A DNA stretch of 64,000 nt from Clostridiales bacterium FE2011 (GCA_017569305.1 CP069418.1:1798001-1862000); one strand, 5' to 3'. Positions 33,559-43,024 are shown, numbered from the stretch's first letter. Notes: generated by a model from the letters alone, not told the origin. Numbers and translations: made by a program.

Positions 33559-35096
33559 TGCGCTTCATTCCTTTCTCTGGGAAGGAGAATATCCACCTGG
33601 GTGTAGGATTTGTCTTCCTGGTCGCTGCTCTGGATCCGCATCTGCCCCAGCTGGGCGTTGACGACCCGGAAAGCGTAGGGGAGGCCGATGCCCCAGTTGC
33701 TGGTTTTGGATTTGGTGGACACAAAGGGCATCATGACCCGGCGCAGCTCCTGCTTCGGAATACCGGGGCCGTTGTCCCGGATGGACAGGCTGACCCAGGC
33801 CCGGCTGGCGTTCACGGTGACGGAAATGACCTTGTCTTCCCGTTTGCAAAGCTGCAGGGCGTCCACCGCGTTGACAAAGATGTTCTTCAATGCGTTCCGG
33901 GTGTGGTACTCGTCCACCATGCAGCGGACCGGCTCGTCGCAGAAATGCCTTTCACACCGGATGCCTTCCGGAAGGGCCAGGGTATCCAGCGCCTGGCTGA
34001 CCAGCGTACGCATATCTGTGGGCGTTGCGTGCAGATGAAGCTCCCGGATCCGGTTCAGGGAGGAAGTGATCATCTCCATGCGGTCCTTTGCGATCTCGGT
34101 GAGGCGGTCCAGCTTCTCCAGTCCTTCCGGTGTGCCGTAGGCGGACCGGGCCTCATCGGCCAGGATCATCATGCTGAACATCAGGTTCTTTTCGGAGTGG
34201 AACACGTCCTTCAGGTTCCGGTTCAGGTCCTCAATGCTGTTCTTCATCGCTTTCTTCCGGGAAAGCAGGACCAGGTCCCCGCTGAAAACCCGGTTGGCGC
34301 TGGCCACGATCAGGATCAGCGTCAGGAGAGAGAACAGCAGGAAGAACAGGGTGATCCATCCGGGCAGCCAGGAACCGTTCGCGAAGAACCAGAAGGCGCT
34401 CAGGAACACGGCCTGGCTGCTCAGGGCAAGGGGGATGGTGTGGAAGACAACGAAAAAAACAAAACCGTACAGGCTGGTGATGCCCAGCAGCAGGAAGAAT
34501 GTATCGCCGAAACAGGTGATATTCTTCCGGATATAATGTATGGTCAGCAGGAGTGCCGGGGACATTACAAACAGCAGGATGAAGCCCTTGAACAGGTAGT
34601 CTGCCAGGGTAACCAGCTGGACAAAGGAGGAGCGTGCTGCCCCTTCGAGCTGGTAGTATCTCATATACAGGCGGAAAGCGCAGGAGGGGGAGAAAAAGAT
34701 CATATAAAGCGCCATGAACAGGAGAACGCCCGAACCGCACAGGACTTCCCAGACCAGGCGGTGATGGATGGTTTTGATATTCCGGGCGATCAGCATCAGC
34801 ATCAGCACAATGCCGCCGAAAAAGATCAGCGTACCGAAATTGCGCAGGGTCTGGGCCTGGCGCAGCGGAAGCCGCATATGGCTGATCAGCTGGAACAGCT
34901 CCAGGTCCAGCGACCGGAGCGGAAAGCCCTGGGGCGTGGCATACATTGAGGTGCTGCTGGTCTGGAACAAAACAGCGACAGAGGTAATACTGATCCCCGC
35001 GTTCAGCAGGAACAGCGGGAGTCCGTAGCGGCTGCGGAGCGAGAAACCCAGCAGCAGAACCGCGGAAATAACCAGGATTACAATACTCAGCGCCAT
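33555..35096 (-). CDS. membrane sensor histidine kinase
   Basis: 513-aa kinase with about eight N-terminal membrane helices (residues 1-275), a short cytoplasmic linker and a HisKA/HATPase core. The likely phosphorylated His is in VFHSEKNLMFSMM. The ATP site has the N box NALKNIFVNAVDAL, G1 DNGPGIP and G2 GIGLPYA. The region between H and N boxes is short. ATG 35096 is preferred because a plausible promoter lies at 35174-35202, which would place an upstream in-frame GTG (35183) inside the promoter. The ligand is unknown. It pairs with the response regulator that overlaps its 3' end. Confidence 0.9.
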   Translation of the reverse strand: MALSIVILVISAVLLLGFSLRSRYGLPLFLLNAGISITSVAVLFQTSSTSMYATPQGFPLRSLDLELFQLISHMRLPLRQAQTLRNFGTLIFFGGIVLMLMLIARNIKTIHHRLVWEVLCGSGVLLFMALYMIFFSPSCAFRLYMRYYQLEGAARSSFVQLVTLADYLFKGFILLFVMSPALLLTIHYIRKNITCFGDTFFLLLGITSLYGFVFFVVFHTIPLALSSQAVFLSAFWFFANGSWLPGWITLFFLLFSLLTLILIVASANRVFSGDLVLLSRKKAMKNSIEDLNRNLKDVFHSEKNLMFSMMILADEARSAYGTPEGLEKLDRLTEIAKDRMEMITSSLNRIRELHLHATPTDMRTLVSQALDTLALPEGIRCERHFCDEPVRCMVDEYHTRNALKNIFVNAVDALQLCKREDKVISVTVNASRAWVSLSIRDNGPGIPKQELRRVMMPFVSTKSKTSNWGIGLPYAFRVVNAQLGQMRIQSSDQEDKSYTQVDILLPRERNEAQ

Positions 35097-35173
35097 AGGA
35101 AGTATCTTCTTCTTTCCGTTTTTAAATGGAGAGACTGAACGGGAGGGCGTTTGACTCCGGCCCGTATGTTCCA

Positions 35174-35202
35174 ATGCTAACACAGTCGCCCTTATGTTTC
35201 AA
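35174..35202 (-). promoter_or_regulatory. putative promoter of the two-component operon
   Basis: On the minus strand, TTGAAA (35202-35197), 17-bp spacer, TAGCAT (35179-35174). It leaves a leader of about 70 nt before ATG 35096. Confidence 0.5.
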
Positions 35203-35226
35203 GGGGCGGAAGGTTTTGCACGGCAG

Positions 35227-35260
35227 AAAAAACAGCCTGCCGGAAGGATCCGGCAGGCTG
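35227..35260 (-). terminator. terminator of the rarA-spoIID-like unit
   Basis: Perfect 11-bp stem CAGCCTGCCGG / CCGGCAGGCTG with a 6-nt loop, then six U on the minus strand. It lies 15 bp after the stop of the SpoIID-like gene. Confidence 0.92.
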
Positions 35261-35274
35261 GCTGCATGCGCGTT

Positions 35275-37035
35275 TTATTCTGTTTTCTGCAGGAAGGAAG
35301 CCATGACGTAGCCTTCGCATACATCGGTCTTGACCCGGACCCAGCCGGTAACTTCCGCTTCCTCCAGGACGATCAGCTGCTGATGCTTGTACAGCCGGCG
35401 GAGAACCTTCGACCCGGCGGAGGGCTTCTCGCGCAGGTTCAGGGTGCTGTCATCGTCAATGTTTTCCACGGTGGCCATCCAGGCGCCCTCCGGAACGGTC
35501 TCCGTCACGGGCATCAGTGTGGGCCGGGGCGTGGCGGTGGGCATCGGCCCGGGGGTGTTTCCCAGCACCGGGTCAGGTGTGGGCAGGGGAGCGGCTTCCC
35601 CGGAATAGCGCTTCAGCTTGGCGCCGGGGTAATAGAAGGCCAGGATTTCCGTATATTTCTTTTTCCCTTCGGAGGCCTGGTACTGGGCGCCCCGCTGGCT
35701 CATGCCGACGCCGTGGCCGTAGCGGCCGGCGGTCAGGGTGAAGTCGGCTTCGTTTTCCGTTACGGTGATGATTTCATTGTCCGCGCCGTATACGCTCAGT
35801 CCCAGCAGGAATACGGCGTCCGGGAACAGGGGGAGCCTGACGGTGTGGGTGCCGGCGGAAATCAGCTCTGCGGCTTTTTCGCCTTCCGGTGCCGGTGTCT
35901 CCGGCGCGGCGGTGCGGGCCGGATCCAGGACGTCGCTGATATCCAGCTCGTCCTCGTCGCCGGCGGGACGGGTGCGCCCTTCCTTCAGCACGGCGGAAAC
36001 GGAAACGGTCAGCTCCATTTCGGTCATCAGCCGGCTGGGCTCCTTATACCGGGGTGTTGTTAGCTGAACCGTGCGGATGGCATCCACGCGGAAGAGATCG
36101 TCTGCTCCCAGCCGGAAGTCGTCCAGCTCCTTCAGCTTGGCCAGGGCTTCGCGGATCAGCCGCAGGAAGCCGGCGGAAAGTTCGGGCCTGCTTTTCTGAA
36201 GTACGGCTGTACGGACGGTGCTGTCAGGATTCTGCACGTCCCAGGGGTCGTCGGTCATGGCGAAGCAGCCGGGGATATTGTCACCCTTCCAGATGTTGCC
36301 GGGCAGCTCTGTCTGGCCGCCGTTGGAGGCGCTGTACCAGGCGGTGATCAGTTTGTTGTTCCAGGTCAGCACCAGACCGCTGGTCTCCTCTACGGCCTGG
36401 GAGGAATTCACGCTGTTGTCCGGGGTGCCCTTGAAGGCCTGGTCATTGGTGTTGTCCACCACGTCCCATTCCGCGGAAGGGTTCATTTTGCTCAGGACGT
36501 AGGTGCGGGCACAGACGGCCTGGGCCTTCAGCGCTTCCAGCGGGAAGGAATCGCTCATCTCATAGGGAACGACGCCCTGCAGGTAGGATTCCAGGGGAAG
36601 CGTCAGGATGGGCTGGATCGCGCCGTCCTTGACGGTGAGTTTCAGGTCTCCGGGATAGACGCCGGCCTGGAGGTTAAAGCGGATACCGGGTTCGATATCG
36701 CCGTCCTGGCGGCGCAGGAGGGAAAGCTCCTTGCCGGCGGTCAGGGAAAGACCGTCGTGGAAAAGGATCAGCTTTCCTTTTCGCAGAAGCACGGTGATCT
36801 GTGCCCCCGGAGGCAGCAGGACTTCCATCCCGTCCGCGCCGCGGGCGAGATACCGGCCTTCCAGCGTCATCCAGGCTTCATCCGCCAGATTCAGGCGGGT
36901 AAGCAGTACCCGGACGTCTGAAACAGTATTGTTTTGTGCTTTGGCTGCAAAGGAAACCTGCGGTATCAGCAGTACCGCGCATAAAAACAGCGCGGCGGCC
37001 CTGAGCAGCAGGGAATGGTTTCGGTTTCTGATCAT
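35275..37035 (-). CDS. SpoIID/LytB-domain protein with C-terminal SH3 domain
   Basis: Exported 586-aa protein. A signal peptide (residues 1-32, ending VSFAAKA) is followed by the SpoIID domain with LPLESYLQGVVPYEMSDS, LKAQAVCARTYVLSKM and the late motif GRYGHGVGMSQRGAQYQA. Then come a Pro/Thr linker (about 490-520) and an SH3-like domain (STLNLREKPSAGSKVLRRL, ending GYVMASFLQ). SpoIID enzymes are lytic transglycosylases acting on glycan strands stripped of stem peptides. The extra SH3 and an insertion around residues 330-420 differ from sporulation SpoIID, so a vegetative wall role is also possible. ATG 37035 was chosen because AAGGAAC lies upstream; it overlaps the rarA stop by 4 bp. Confidence 0.85.
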   Translation of the reverse strand: MIRNRNHSLLLRAAALFLCAVLLIPQVSFAAKAQNNTVSDVRVLLTRLNLADEAWMTLEGRYLARGADGMEVLLPPGAQITVLLRKGKLILFHDGLSLTAGKELSLLRRQDGDIEPGIRFNLQAGVYPGDLKLTVKDGAIQPILTLPLESYLQGVVPYEMSDSFPLEALKAQAVCARTYVLSKMNPSAEWDVVDNTNDQAFKGTPDNSVNSSQAVEETSGLVLTWNNKLITAWYSASNGGQTELPGNIWKGDNIPGCFAMTDDPWDVQNPDSTVRTAVLQKSRPELSAGFLRLIREALAKLKELDDFRLGADDLFRVDAIRTVQLTTPRYKEPSRLMTEMELTVSVSAVLKEGRTRPAGDEDELDISDVLDPARTAAPETPAPEGEKAAELISAGTHTVRLPLFPDAVFLLGLSVYGADNEIITVTENEADFTLTAGRYGHGVGMSQRGAQYQASEGKKKYTEILAFYYPGAKLKRYSGEAAPLPTPDPVLGNTPGPMPTATPRPTLMPVTETVPEGAWMATVENIDDDSTLNLREKPSAGSKVLRRLYKHQQLIVLEEAEVTGWVRVKTDVCEGYVMASFLQKTE

Positions 37036-38363
37036 TTGCGTTGTTCCTTTTTCCATGCACGGATCTGCTCGAGACGCTCTTTGTAGCGGCTTTCCTGTCC
37101 CTGGTCCGTAGGATGGTAGAACTGTCTGTCTTTCAACGCGTCGGGCAGACACTGCATGGCTGTTATTTTTTCTTTGTAGTCGTGGGCGTACTGGTAGCCC
37201 TTTCCGTAGGACAGATCCTTCATCAGGCGGGTCGGCGCGTTGCGGATGACCAGCGGCACAGGGGTGTCCGGCTCCTTCACAATGGCTTCCCGCGCCTCGT
37301 TCACCGCCATCTCCATGGCGTTGGACTTGGAAGCAAGGGACATATATACAACGGCTTCAGCCAGGTGTACGTTGCATTCCGGTACTCCAATAAAATGACA
37401 GGCCTGATAGGCGGCCACGCCGACCTCCATGGCCCGGGGATCCGCCAGGCCCACGTCTTCCGCGGCGAAACGCAGGACGCGCCGGGCGATGTACAGCGGA
37501 TCCTCTCCGCCTTCCAGCATCCGCATCATCCAGTAGACGGCGGCGTCCGGATCGGAATTGCGCATGGATTTGTGCAGGGCGGAGATCAGGTTGTAGTGCT
37601 CTTCCCCGTCCTTGTCGTACATGAGGTTCTTGCGGCTCAGGCACTGGGCGACGATTTCATCTGTCACGTGGATGCCGTTTTCTCCGGCTTCGCCGTTCAG
37701 CACAACCATTTCCAGGGAGCTCAGGGCGCTGCGGGCGTCACCGTTGCTGAAATCGGCGATGGCTTCCAGGGCTTTGTCGCTGATGGAGACCTGATCCCGG
37801 CCGAAGCCGCGTTCATCCGTCAGGGCCCGGCGCAGCAGGGTCAGGATATCCTCCCGGCTGAGTGCCTGTAGTACAAACACCTTGCAGCGGGAAAGAAGAG
37901 CGCTGTTGACCTCAAAGGAGGGGTTTTCCGTTGTTGCGCCGATGAGCACGATGCTGCCTTTTTCCACAAAGGGCAGGAAGGCGTCCTGCTGCGCTTTGTT
38001 GAAGCGGTGGATTTCGTCCACGAAAACGATGGTCCGAACACCGTAGACGCGGTTTTCTTCCGCCTGGTTCATCACCTGGCGGATTTCTTTAATCCCGCTG
38101 TTAACGGCGGAAAAATCAATGAAAGAAGCCTTGGTCTGCAGGGCGATGACCCGTGCCAGGGTGGTTTTGCCGACGCCGGGCGGTCCCCAGAAGATCATGG
38201 AGCAGATGCTGTCAGAGGAGATCAGCCGGCGCAGGACTTTACCCGGGCCCAGCAAGTGCTGCTGTCCCGCGATCTCATCCAGCGATGAGGGCCGCATCCT
38301 GGCGGCCAGAGGCTGGCCGAACATGGAAGGCGCCTGTTCGGGCAGCAGGGAGTTCTCACTCAT
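37032..38363 (-). CDS. rarA: replication-associated recombination protein RarA (MgsA)
   Basis: Clamp-loader-like AAA+ ATPase that acts at stalled replication forks. The 443-aa product has Walker A WGPPGVGKTT (about 59-68), Walker B TIVFVDEIHRFNKAQQDAFLP, sensor 1 GATTENPSFEVNSALLSRC and the C-terminal tetramerisation part with YWMMRMLEGGEDPLYIARR and KGYQYAHDY. Normal length. GGAGG precedes the start. On the minus strand TATAAT at 38404-38399 is a likely -10, facing away from the MATE gene promoter. The SpoIID-like gene overlaps its end. Confidence 0.96.
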   Translation of the reverse strand: MSENSLLPEQAPSMFGQPLAARMRPSSLDEIAGQQHLLGPGKVLRRLISSDSICSMIFWGPPGVGKTTLARVIALQTKASFIDFSAVNSGIKEIRQVMNQAEENRVYGVRTIVFVDEIHRFNKAQQDAFLPFVEKGSIVLIGATTENPSFEVNSALLSRCKVFVLQALSREDILTLLRRALTDERGFGRDQVSISDKALEAIADFSNGDARSALSSLEMVVLNGEAGENGIHVTDEIVAQCLSRKNLMYDKDGEEHYNLISALHKSMRNSDPDAAVYWMMRMLEGGEDPLYIARRVLRFAAEDVGLADPRAMEVGVAAYQACHFIGVPECNVHLAEAVVYMSLASKSNAMEMAVNEAREAIVKEPDTPVPLVIRNAPTRLMKDLSYGKGYQYAHDYKEKITAMQCLPDALKDRQFYHPTDQGQESRYKERLEQIRAWKKEQRK

Positions 38364-38442
38364 GGCATTTCCTCCGTATAAACTGAATCAATATCAATAT
38401 TATACCGTAATTGAAAAGGAAAGAAAAGCGAACAAACTCCCG

Positions 38443-38471
38443 TTGACAAAGACCGGTTTCTTTCGGATAAT
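38443..38471 (+). promoter_or_regulatory. promoter of the MATE transporter gene
   Basis: TTGACA (38443-38448), 17-bp spacer, GATAAT (38466-38471). Transcription would start near 38478, which rules out the upstream start codon at 38472. Confidence 0.75.
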
Positions 38472-38516
38472 GTGCGTATCAAGAAAACGATTGCACACAG
38501 GGCGTACGGAGGAGTC

Positions 38517-39899
38517 ATGCAAATCGACCATCATGTATTTTACGGAAAGCTGAGGAAGCTGGCGACGCCCATCGCTTTCCAGAGCCTGATGCTGGCAGCG
38601 GTGGCAGCCGGGGACGCGCTGATGCTGGGCAGCGTTGCCCAGAATGAAATGACCGCCGTTTCCCTGGCGACGCAGATCCAGTTTGTCCAGAATATGTTCC
38701 TGATGGCTGTAACATCCGCCGGGGCAATCCTGGGCGCCCAGTATTGGGGCAGGAATGACCGGGATACGGTGCGCAGCCTGTTCAATATGATGCTGCGCTG
38801 GTGCGGTGTGATTTCGCTGGTGTTCTTCACGGCCTGTGAATTATGCCCGGAACTGCTGATGAAGATGTTTTCCCATGACGGGGAGATCATTGAGATTGGC
38901 AGCGCTTATCTCCGGATTGCCGGATGGTCCTATCTGATTACCGGCGTTTCACAGTCCTATCTGACAACCATGAAGGTGACGGATCATGTGACGCCCAGCG
39001 CCTGGATTTCTTCCTCTGCTGTGGTTTCCAATATTATTCTGAACGGAATATTCATTTTCGGCCTTTTCGGCCTTCCGGCCATGAATGCCCGGGGCGCCGC
39101 ACTGGCCACTACGCTGGCCCGTGTGATTGAGCTTGTGCTGTGCCTGGTCATTTCCTCCGGCGATTCCTACCTGCGGCCGGCCTGGAACAGGTTTTTTGAA
39201 CGGCAGAAACTGCTGGCCGCTGATTTCAGGCGGCAGTGTTTTCCGCTCCTGGGCGGCGGACTGCTCTGGGGCGTTGGCTTCACTTCCTATACGGCTATCA
39301 TGGGACATATGGGAACGGACGCGGCAGCGGCAAATGCGGTGGCCGCGGTTGTCCGGGACCTGATCTGCTGTGTGTGCAACGGGGTTGGCAGCGCGGCCGG
39401 GATTATGGTGGGAAATGAACTGGGCGCCGGGAACCTGGAGAAGGGCAAGGCTTATGGGATTAAGCTGAAGAACATTTCCTATGTGATTGGCTTTGCTTCC
39501 ACGGCGGCGGTTCTGGCGCTGACGCCGCTGGTGGTGCGCATGGTAATCCTGACGGAAGAAGCGCAGCAATACCTGACAGGCATGATGGTTATCATGGCGG
39601 TGTATATGATCGGCCGCTGTGTGAATACCGTCACGATCAACGGGGTGTTGGACGGCGGAGGGGATACGGTTTTTGATATGTATTCTCTGGCGGTATGCAT
39701 GTGGGGAATTGCCGTTCCGCTGGCGCTGCTGGGCGCTTTTGTGTTTCACTGGCCGGTGCTGGTGGTCTATGCATGCACATGCCTGGATGAAGTGGGCAAA
39801 ATTCCATGGGTGATGTGTCGGTTCAGGAAGTATAAATGGGTGAAAGACCTGACCAGGGATAACCCGGACGGTGCGGCCCTGCCGGCCGGAGAAGAATAA
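38517..39899 (+). CDS. MATE family multidrug/metabolite efflux transporter
   Basis: 460-aa protein with twelve predicted membrane helices in two similar halves, typical of NorM/DinF-like exporters driven by Na+ or H+. Family features are the N-terminal KLATPIAFQSLMLAAVAAGDALMLG and the mid-protein repeat SAAGIMVGNELGAGNLEKGKAYG. ATG 38517 has GGAGGA just upstream and lies after the promoter at 38443-38471. It is monocistronic: rarA is divergent and a bidirectional terminator follows. Substrate not predictable. Confidence 0.92.
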   Translation: MQIDHHVFYGKLRKLATPIAFQSLMLAAVAAGDALMLGSVAQNEMTAVSLATQIQFVQNMFLMAVTSAGAILGAQYWGRNDRDTVRSLFNMMLRWCGVISLVFFTACELCPELLMKMFSHDGEIIEIGSAYLRIAGWSYLITGVSQSYLTTMKVTDHVTPSAWISSSAVVSNIILNGIFIFGLFGLPAMNARGAALATTLARVIELVLCLVISSGDSYLRPAWNRFFERQKLLAADFRRQCFPLLGGGLLWGVGFTSYTAIMGHMGTDAAAANAVAAVVRDLICCVCNGVGSAAGIMVGNELGAGNLEKGKAYGIKLKNISYVIGFASTAAVLALTPLVVRMVILTEEAQQYLTGMMVIMAVYMIGRCVNTVTINGVLDGGGDTVFDMYSLAVCMWGIAVPLALLGAFVFHWPVLVVYACTCLDEVGKIPWVMCRFRKYKWVKDLTRDNPDGAALPAGEE

Positions 39900-39902
39900 T
39901 CA

Positions 39903-39931
39903 GACCGCTGCCTGAGCATCAGGCAGCGGTC
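39903..39931. terminator. bidirectional terminator between MATE and phosphatase genes
   Basis: Perfect 12-bp stem GACCGCTGCCTG / CAGGCAGCGGTC with a 5-nt loop, between two convergent genes. The plus side is followed by TTGTATT. Confidence 0.85.
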
Positions 39932-39937
39932 TTGTAT

Positions 39938-40489
39938 TCAGGGCAGCTTCATCAGTTTACAGTTTTCAATGCCCGCGCTCCAGAACTGAGCCCTGGGCAG
40001 CTGCCGGATCTGGCAGACAATGCTGGAGTTCATCGCGCCGTGGCCGACGATCAGGACGTCCTTTCCTTCCTTCAGCAGCGGTTCTGCTTTTTCCCGCAGG
40101 AATTTGCCGGTCCGCGCAAAGAGATCATCCAGGCTTTCGCCGGCACCTGGCTGAGCAACATACTGTTCCGGATGAAAAAAGAGCTCGTTGACCGGGCAGT
40201 CCGGAATACTGAAGCTGTTTTCAATTCCTTCAAAACAACCGAAGCTCATCTCCATCAGCCGGTCATCCGTCAGGATGGGAATGTTCCGGTCCCGGAGCAG
40301 GATCTCAGCCGTTTCTTTTGCCCGGATGAGAGGGGAGCAGAAACAGATGTCAAAATGAACATCCCGGTATTCCTTCCGGGCAGTTTCGGCCATCTGCCGC
40401 CCCTCTTCGTTGAGGGGGATGTCGGTACGGCCCTGCAGTTTATGCCGGACGTTCCAGTCGGTCTTTCCGTGCCGGATGATATACAGCAT
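39938..40489 (-). CDS. histidine phosphatase family protein (phosphoglycerate mutase-like)
   Basis: 183-aa cytoplasmic phosphatase. The N-terminal RHGKTDWN motif holds the catalytic His; later come Arg and Glu sites (CSPLIRAKETAEILL, MEMSFGCFEGIE) and the second catalytic His in VGHGAMNS. ATG 40489 puts RHG at residue 6, as in relatives; an extension to 40537 has no binding site. Substrate unknown; alpha-ribazole phosphatase (CobC) and broad sugar-phosphate phosphatases share these motifs, and no cobalamin genes are near. Confidence 0.88.
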   Translation of the reverse strand: MLYIIRHGKTDWNVRHKLQGRTDIPLNEEGRQMAETARKEYRDVHFDICFCSPLIRAKETAEILLRDRNIPILTDDRLMEMSFGCFEGIENSFSIPDCPVNELFFHPEQYVAQPGAGESLDDLFARTGKFLREKAEPLLKEGKDVLIVGHGAMNSSIVCQIRQLPRAQFWSAGIENCKLMKLP

Positions 40490-40866
40490 GGCTTTTTCTG
40501 CTCCTTTGATCCGGCGGAATGAATCGGATGCCGGCATACTCCGAACCTGCGGCCGGTTCGGCCGGGTTCAGCCGTCATCATATCAGAAATAACGGCTTTC
40601 AGTCAAAAAAAATCCGGGGAAAGATCGCGGAAGGGAACAGGAAATAAAAATATAAATATTTCTATTTTTATGGATACTGTACCCCGGACAAAGGAAATCC
40701 GGGATGAAAGCGCAAAAAACGCAAACGATCTCAGGAAGCAGTCGATGATAACAATATGATAATATGAAGGAACTGTACCAAAACAGGGTGAAAACCGGGT
40801 TGCAGGAAACCGGGAACCTTTTGATACGAACAATTTGCGAACATAATGTATGTACAAATAATCTTG

Positions 40867-40895
40867 TTGACAGGCCTTTGGAGTGATTGTATAAT
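40867..40895 (+). promoter_or_regulatory. consensus promoter of the Opp-type importer operon
   Basis: Perfect TTGACA (40867-40872), 17-bp spacer, perfect TATAAT (40890-40895). Transcription would begin near 40902, giving a 145-nt leader before the binding protein gene. The 40538-40866 stretch upstream is gene-free and AT-rich. Confidence 0.9.
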
Positions 40896-40990
40896 CGCAA
40901 CAGATGACAAAATAACGACAATTAATAACAAAACCAGCTTGAGTAATAACCGCCGGACTGGCTTTATTTCAATAACAAAATGATAATATG

Positions 40991-41000
40991 CAAACGTTTG
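40991..41000. promoter_or_regulatory. perfect palindrome CAAACGTTTG, candidate operator
   Basis: Ten-base palindrome centred on CG in the leader of the importer operon, about 90 nt after the predicted start and 46 nt before ATG 41047. It resembles LacI/CcpA-type half sites but matches the cre consensus only in part. Confidence 0.4.
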
Positions 41001-41046
41001 TTCTGACCGTTGTGTCATAACATAAAGAAAAGGAGGGTAACCCGAA

Positions 41047-42843
41047 ATGAAAAAAATCCTGTCCCTGATCCTTGCGCTTGCGCTTGTGCTGAGCATGACC
41101 GCGATTGCCGGCGCTGAAGACGTGAAGGATCTCCCCCGCAACGAAACCCTGTACTTTGCCGGACAGCAGTGGGGCTCCGTGAACAGCTGGAACGTGATCG
41201 GAACCAACCAGAACAACTCCATGGCAATTGCAGGCGGTGCTTCCGGCTACCGTACGCTGGTGTATGAAACGCTGTACATGTACAACTTCATGAATGGCGA
41301 GCTGGTCGGCCTGCTGGCGAATAACGACTACGCCTGGAATGATGACATGACCGCGATTACGCTGACGATCAAAGACGCTGCCAAGTGGTCTGACGGCACT
41401 CCCGTCACTGCCGCTGACGTGGTTCGCACCTTTGATATCGGCGTGCAGATCGGCAACGGCACCGGCACTGGTTTCAAGGCCTACATCGCCAGCATCGAAG
41501 CTGTTGATGAAAAGTCCCTGAAGATCAATGCCGCTGTGAATGAAGAAGGAAAGCCCGTGAACCCCCTGAAGGTGCTGGACTTCCTGACCGGCACTCCTAT
41601 CGCGCAGGCCGCCTGGATCGACAAGCTGGTGGAACGCTGCGAAAATGACTCCGTGAAGATCCTGAACGATCCTGGTGATGACTTCGTCTGGTCCGGCCCC
41701 TACACCAAGCTGTATACCGACGATCAGAAAGTGGTTCTGATCCGTGATGATAACTACTGGGGACAGGATGCTTCCATGTGGGGCAAGCTGCCCGTGCCGA
41801 AGTACATCGCCCATGCGATTTACGCCGACAACCCTGCCGGTGAGAACGCGCTGAAGGCCGGTGAAGTCGATGTCTGCCAGCAGTTCATTGGCAACGTGCA
41901 GAACCTGTGGCTGGAAGACGGACTGCCGATTTCCACCTACTATGAAGATGCGCCCTATGGCGTGTGCCTGACCATGCCCACTGCGTGGTACAACTTCAAC
42001 CTCCCCGTGCTGGCTGAGAACCCTGCCCTGCGCAAGGCCATCGCCATCGCTGTGGACTATGACACCATTATCGCCAACGCCATGACCAACCAGAGCCCGT
42101 CCTTCGCCGCCGTGCCGCGTTCCCTGATGAACCCCACCGAAGGCGAACAGGCGCTGTATGATCATGAAGCCGTGAAGGACCTGCAGTGGGCCGGCATGGA
42201 CATCGAAGGTGCCAATAAGCTGCTGGACGATGCCGGACTGCTGGATACCGACGGAGACGGATTCCGTGAGTTCAATGGTGAGAAGATCTCCCTGAACGCG
42301 GTATGCCCCAACGGCTGGACTGACTGGCAGGCTTCCATGGAAGTTGTGGCTGCTGCCGGCGCCAAGATCGGCTTGGATATCACCACGCTGTATCCTGAAT
42401 GGGATATCTACCAGACCGTATTCACCAACCCCAACCAGAAGGAATATGCCATTTACATGTGGTCTCCTGAGGCTGCTTCTCCCTCCAACCCCTGGACCCG
42501 CGCGAACCAGTTCATGGGCAGCGAGTTTGTGGGCGTTGAGAACAACTGGAGCGGTAACTGGGGTCAGTATGTGAACGCAGAAGCCGACGCGCTGCTGAAG
42601 AAGATCCCGCTGACCACGGATACTGAGGAACTGAAGGGCCTGTACACCGAGCTGACCAAGATCTACCTGACTGAAGTTCCTTCCTTCTCCCTGATGTATC
42701 GTCCTTCCCTGTTCCACGCTGTCAATGAGAGCGTATGGACCAACTTCCCCTCCGGAGAGGACGGCCGTAACATTCCTCCGGCTGACTGCACAGACGGTTA
42801 CGGAATCGCTGCGCTGTATGACCTGGAGCTGGTCAATCCTTAA
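41047..42843 (+). CDS. family 5 extracellular solute-binding protein (Opp/Dpp type)
   Basis: 598-aa binding protein of an ABC importer. It has a signal peptide (MKKILSLILALALVLSM..., cleavage near AGAED) but no lipobox Cys, unusual for a monoderm-type binding protein. Family 5 features: WNDDMTAITLTIKDAAKWSDGTPVTAADVVRTF, the LYTDDQKVVLIRDDNYWG stretch and a Trp-rich C-terminal half. GGAGGG precedes the start, and a perfect consensus promoter predicts strong expression. It opens an operon with two permeases, two ATPases and a GH3 glycosidase. The nearby enzyme suggests the ligand is an oligosaccharide rather than a peptide; this is an inference. Confidence 0.92.
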   Translation: MKKILSLILALALVLSMTAIAGAEDVKDLPRNETLYFAGQQWGSVNSWNVIGTNQNNSMAIAGGASGYRTLVYETLYMYNFMNGELVGLLANNDYAWNDDMTAITLTIKDAAKWSDGTPVTAADVVRTFDIGVQIGNGTGTGFKAYIASIEAVDEKSLKINAAVNEEGKPVNPLKVLDFLTGTPIAQAAWIDKLVERCENDSVKILNDPGDDFVWSGPYTKLYTDDQKVVLIRDDNYWGQDASMWGKLPVPKYIAHAIYADNPAGENALKAGEVDVCQQFIGNVQNLWLEDGLPISTYYEDAPYGVCLTMPTAWYNFNLPVLAENPALRKAIAIAVDYDTIIANAMTNQSPSFAAVPRSLMNPTEGEQALYDHEAVKDLQWAGMDIEGANKLLDDAGLLDTDGDGFREFNGEKISLNAVCPNGWTDWQASMEVVAAAGAKIGLDITTLYPEWDIYQTVFTNPNQKEYAIYMWSPEAASPSNPWTRANQFMGSEFVGVENNWSGNWGQYVNAEADALLKKIPLTTDTEELKGLYTELTKIYLTEVPSFSLMYRPSLFHAVNESVWTNFPSGEDGRNIPPADCTDGYGIAALYDLELVNP

Positions 42844-42888
42844 TCTGTGATTGATTGGAATCAGCTGCTGATTAAGAGTTGACGGAGG

Positions 42889-42926
42889 CGGCCATGCTTC
42901 GTCTTAACGGGGCATGGCCGTTTTCC
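42889..42926 (+). terminator. partial terminator after the binding protein gene
   Basis: Nine-base stem CGGCCATGC / GCATGGCCG with a 14-nt loop, then TTTTCCTT. Such elements commonly let the binding protein be made in excess over the permeases. Confidence 0.7.
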
Positions 42927-43024
42927 TTACGGCATCATACCAGAGCACTGAAAGCGCGGAATGCTCCGGTGTGATGCCGTGACCCAGATTGGTATTCAGA
43001 ACAACCGAATGGGAGGAATGCCTG

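Noticed and set aside
40764..40886. 40-codon frame before the Opp-type operon
   Set aside because: No ribosome binding site, and it overlaps the consensus promoter at 40867-40895.
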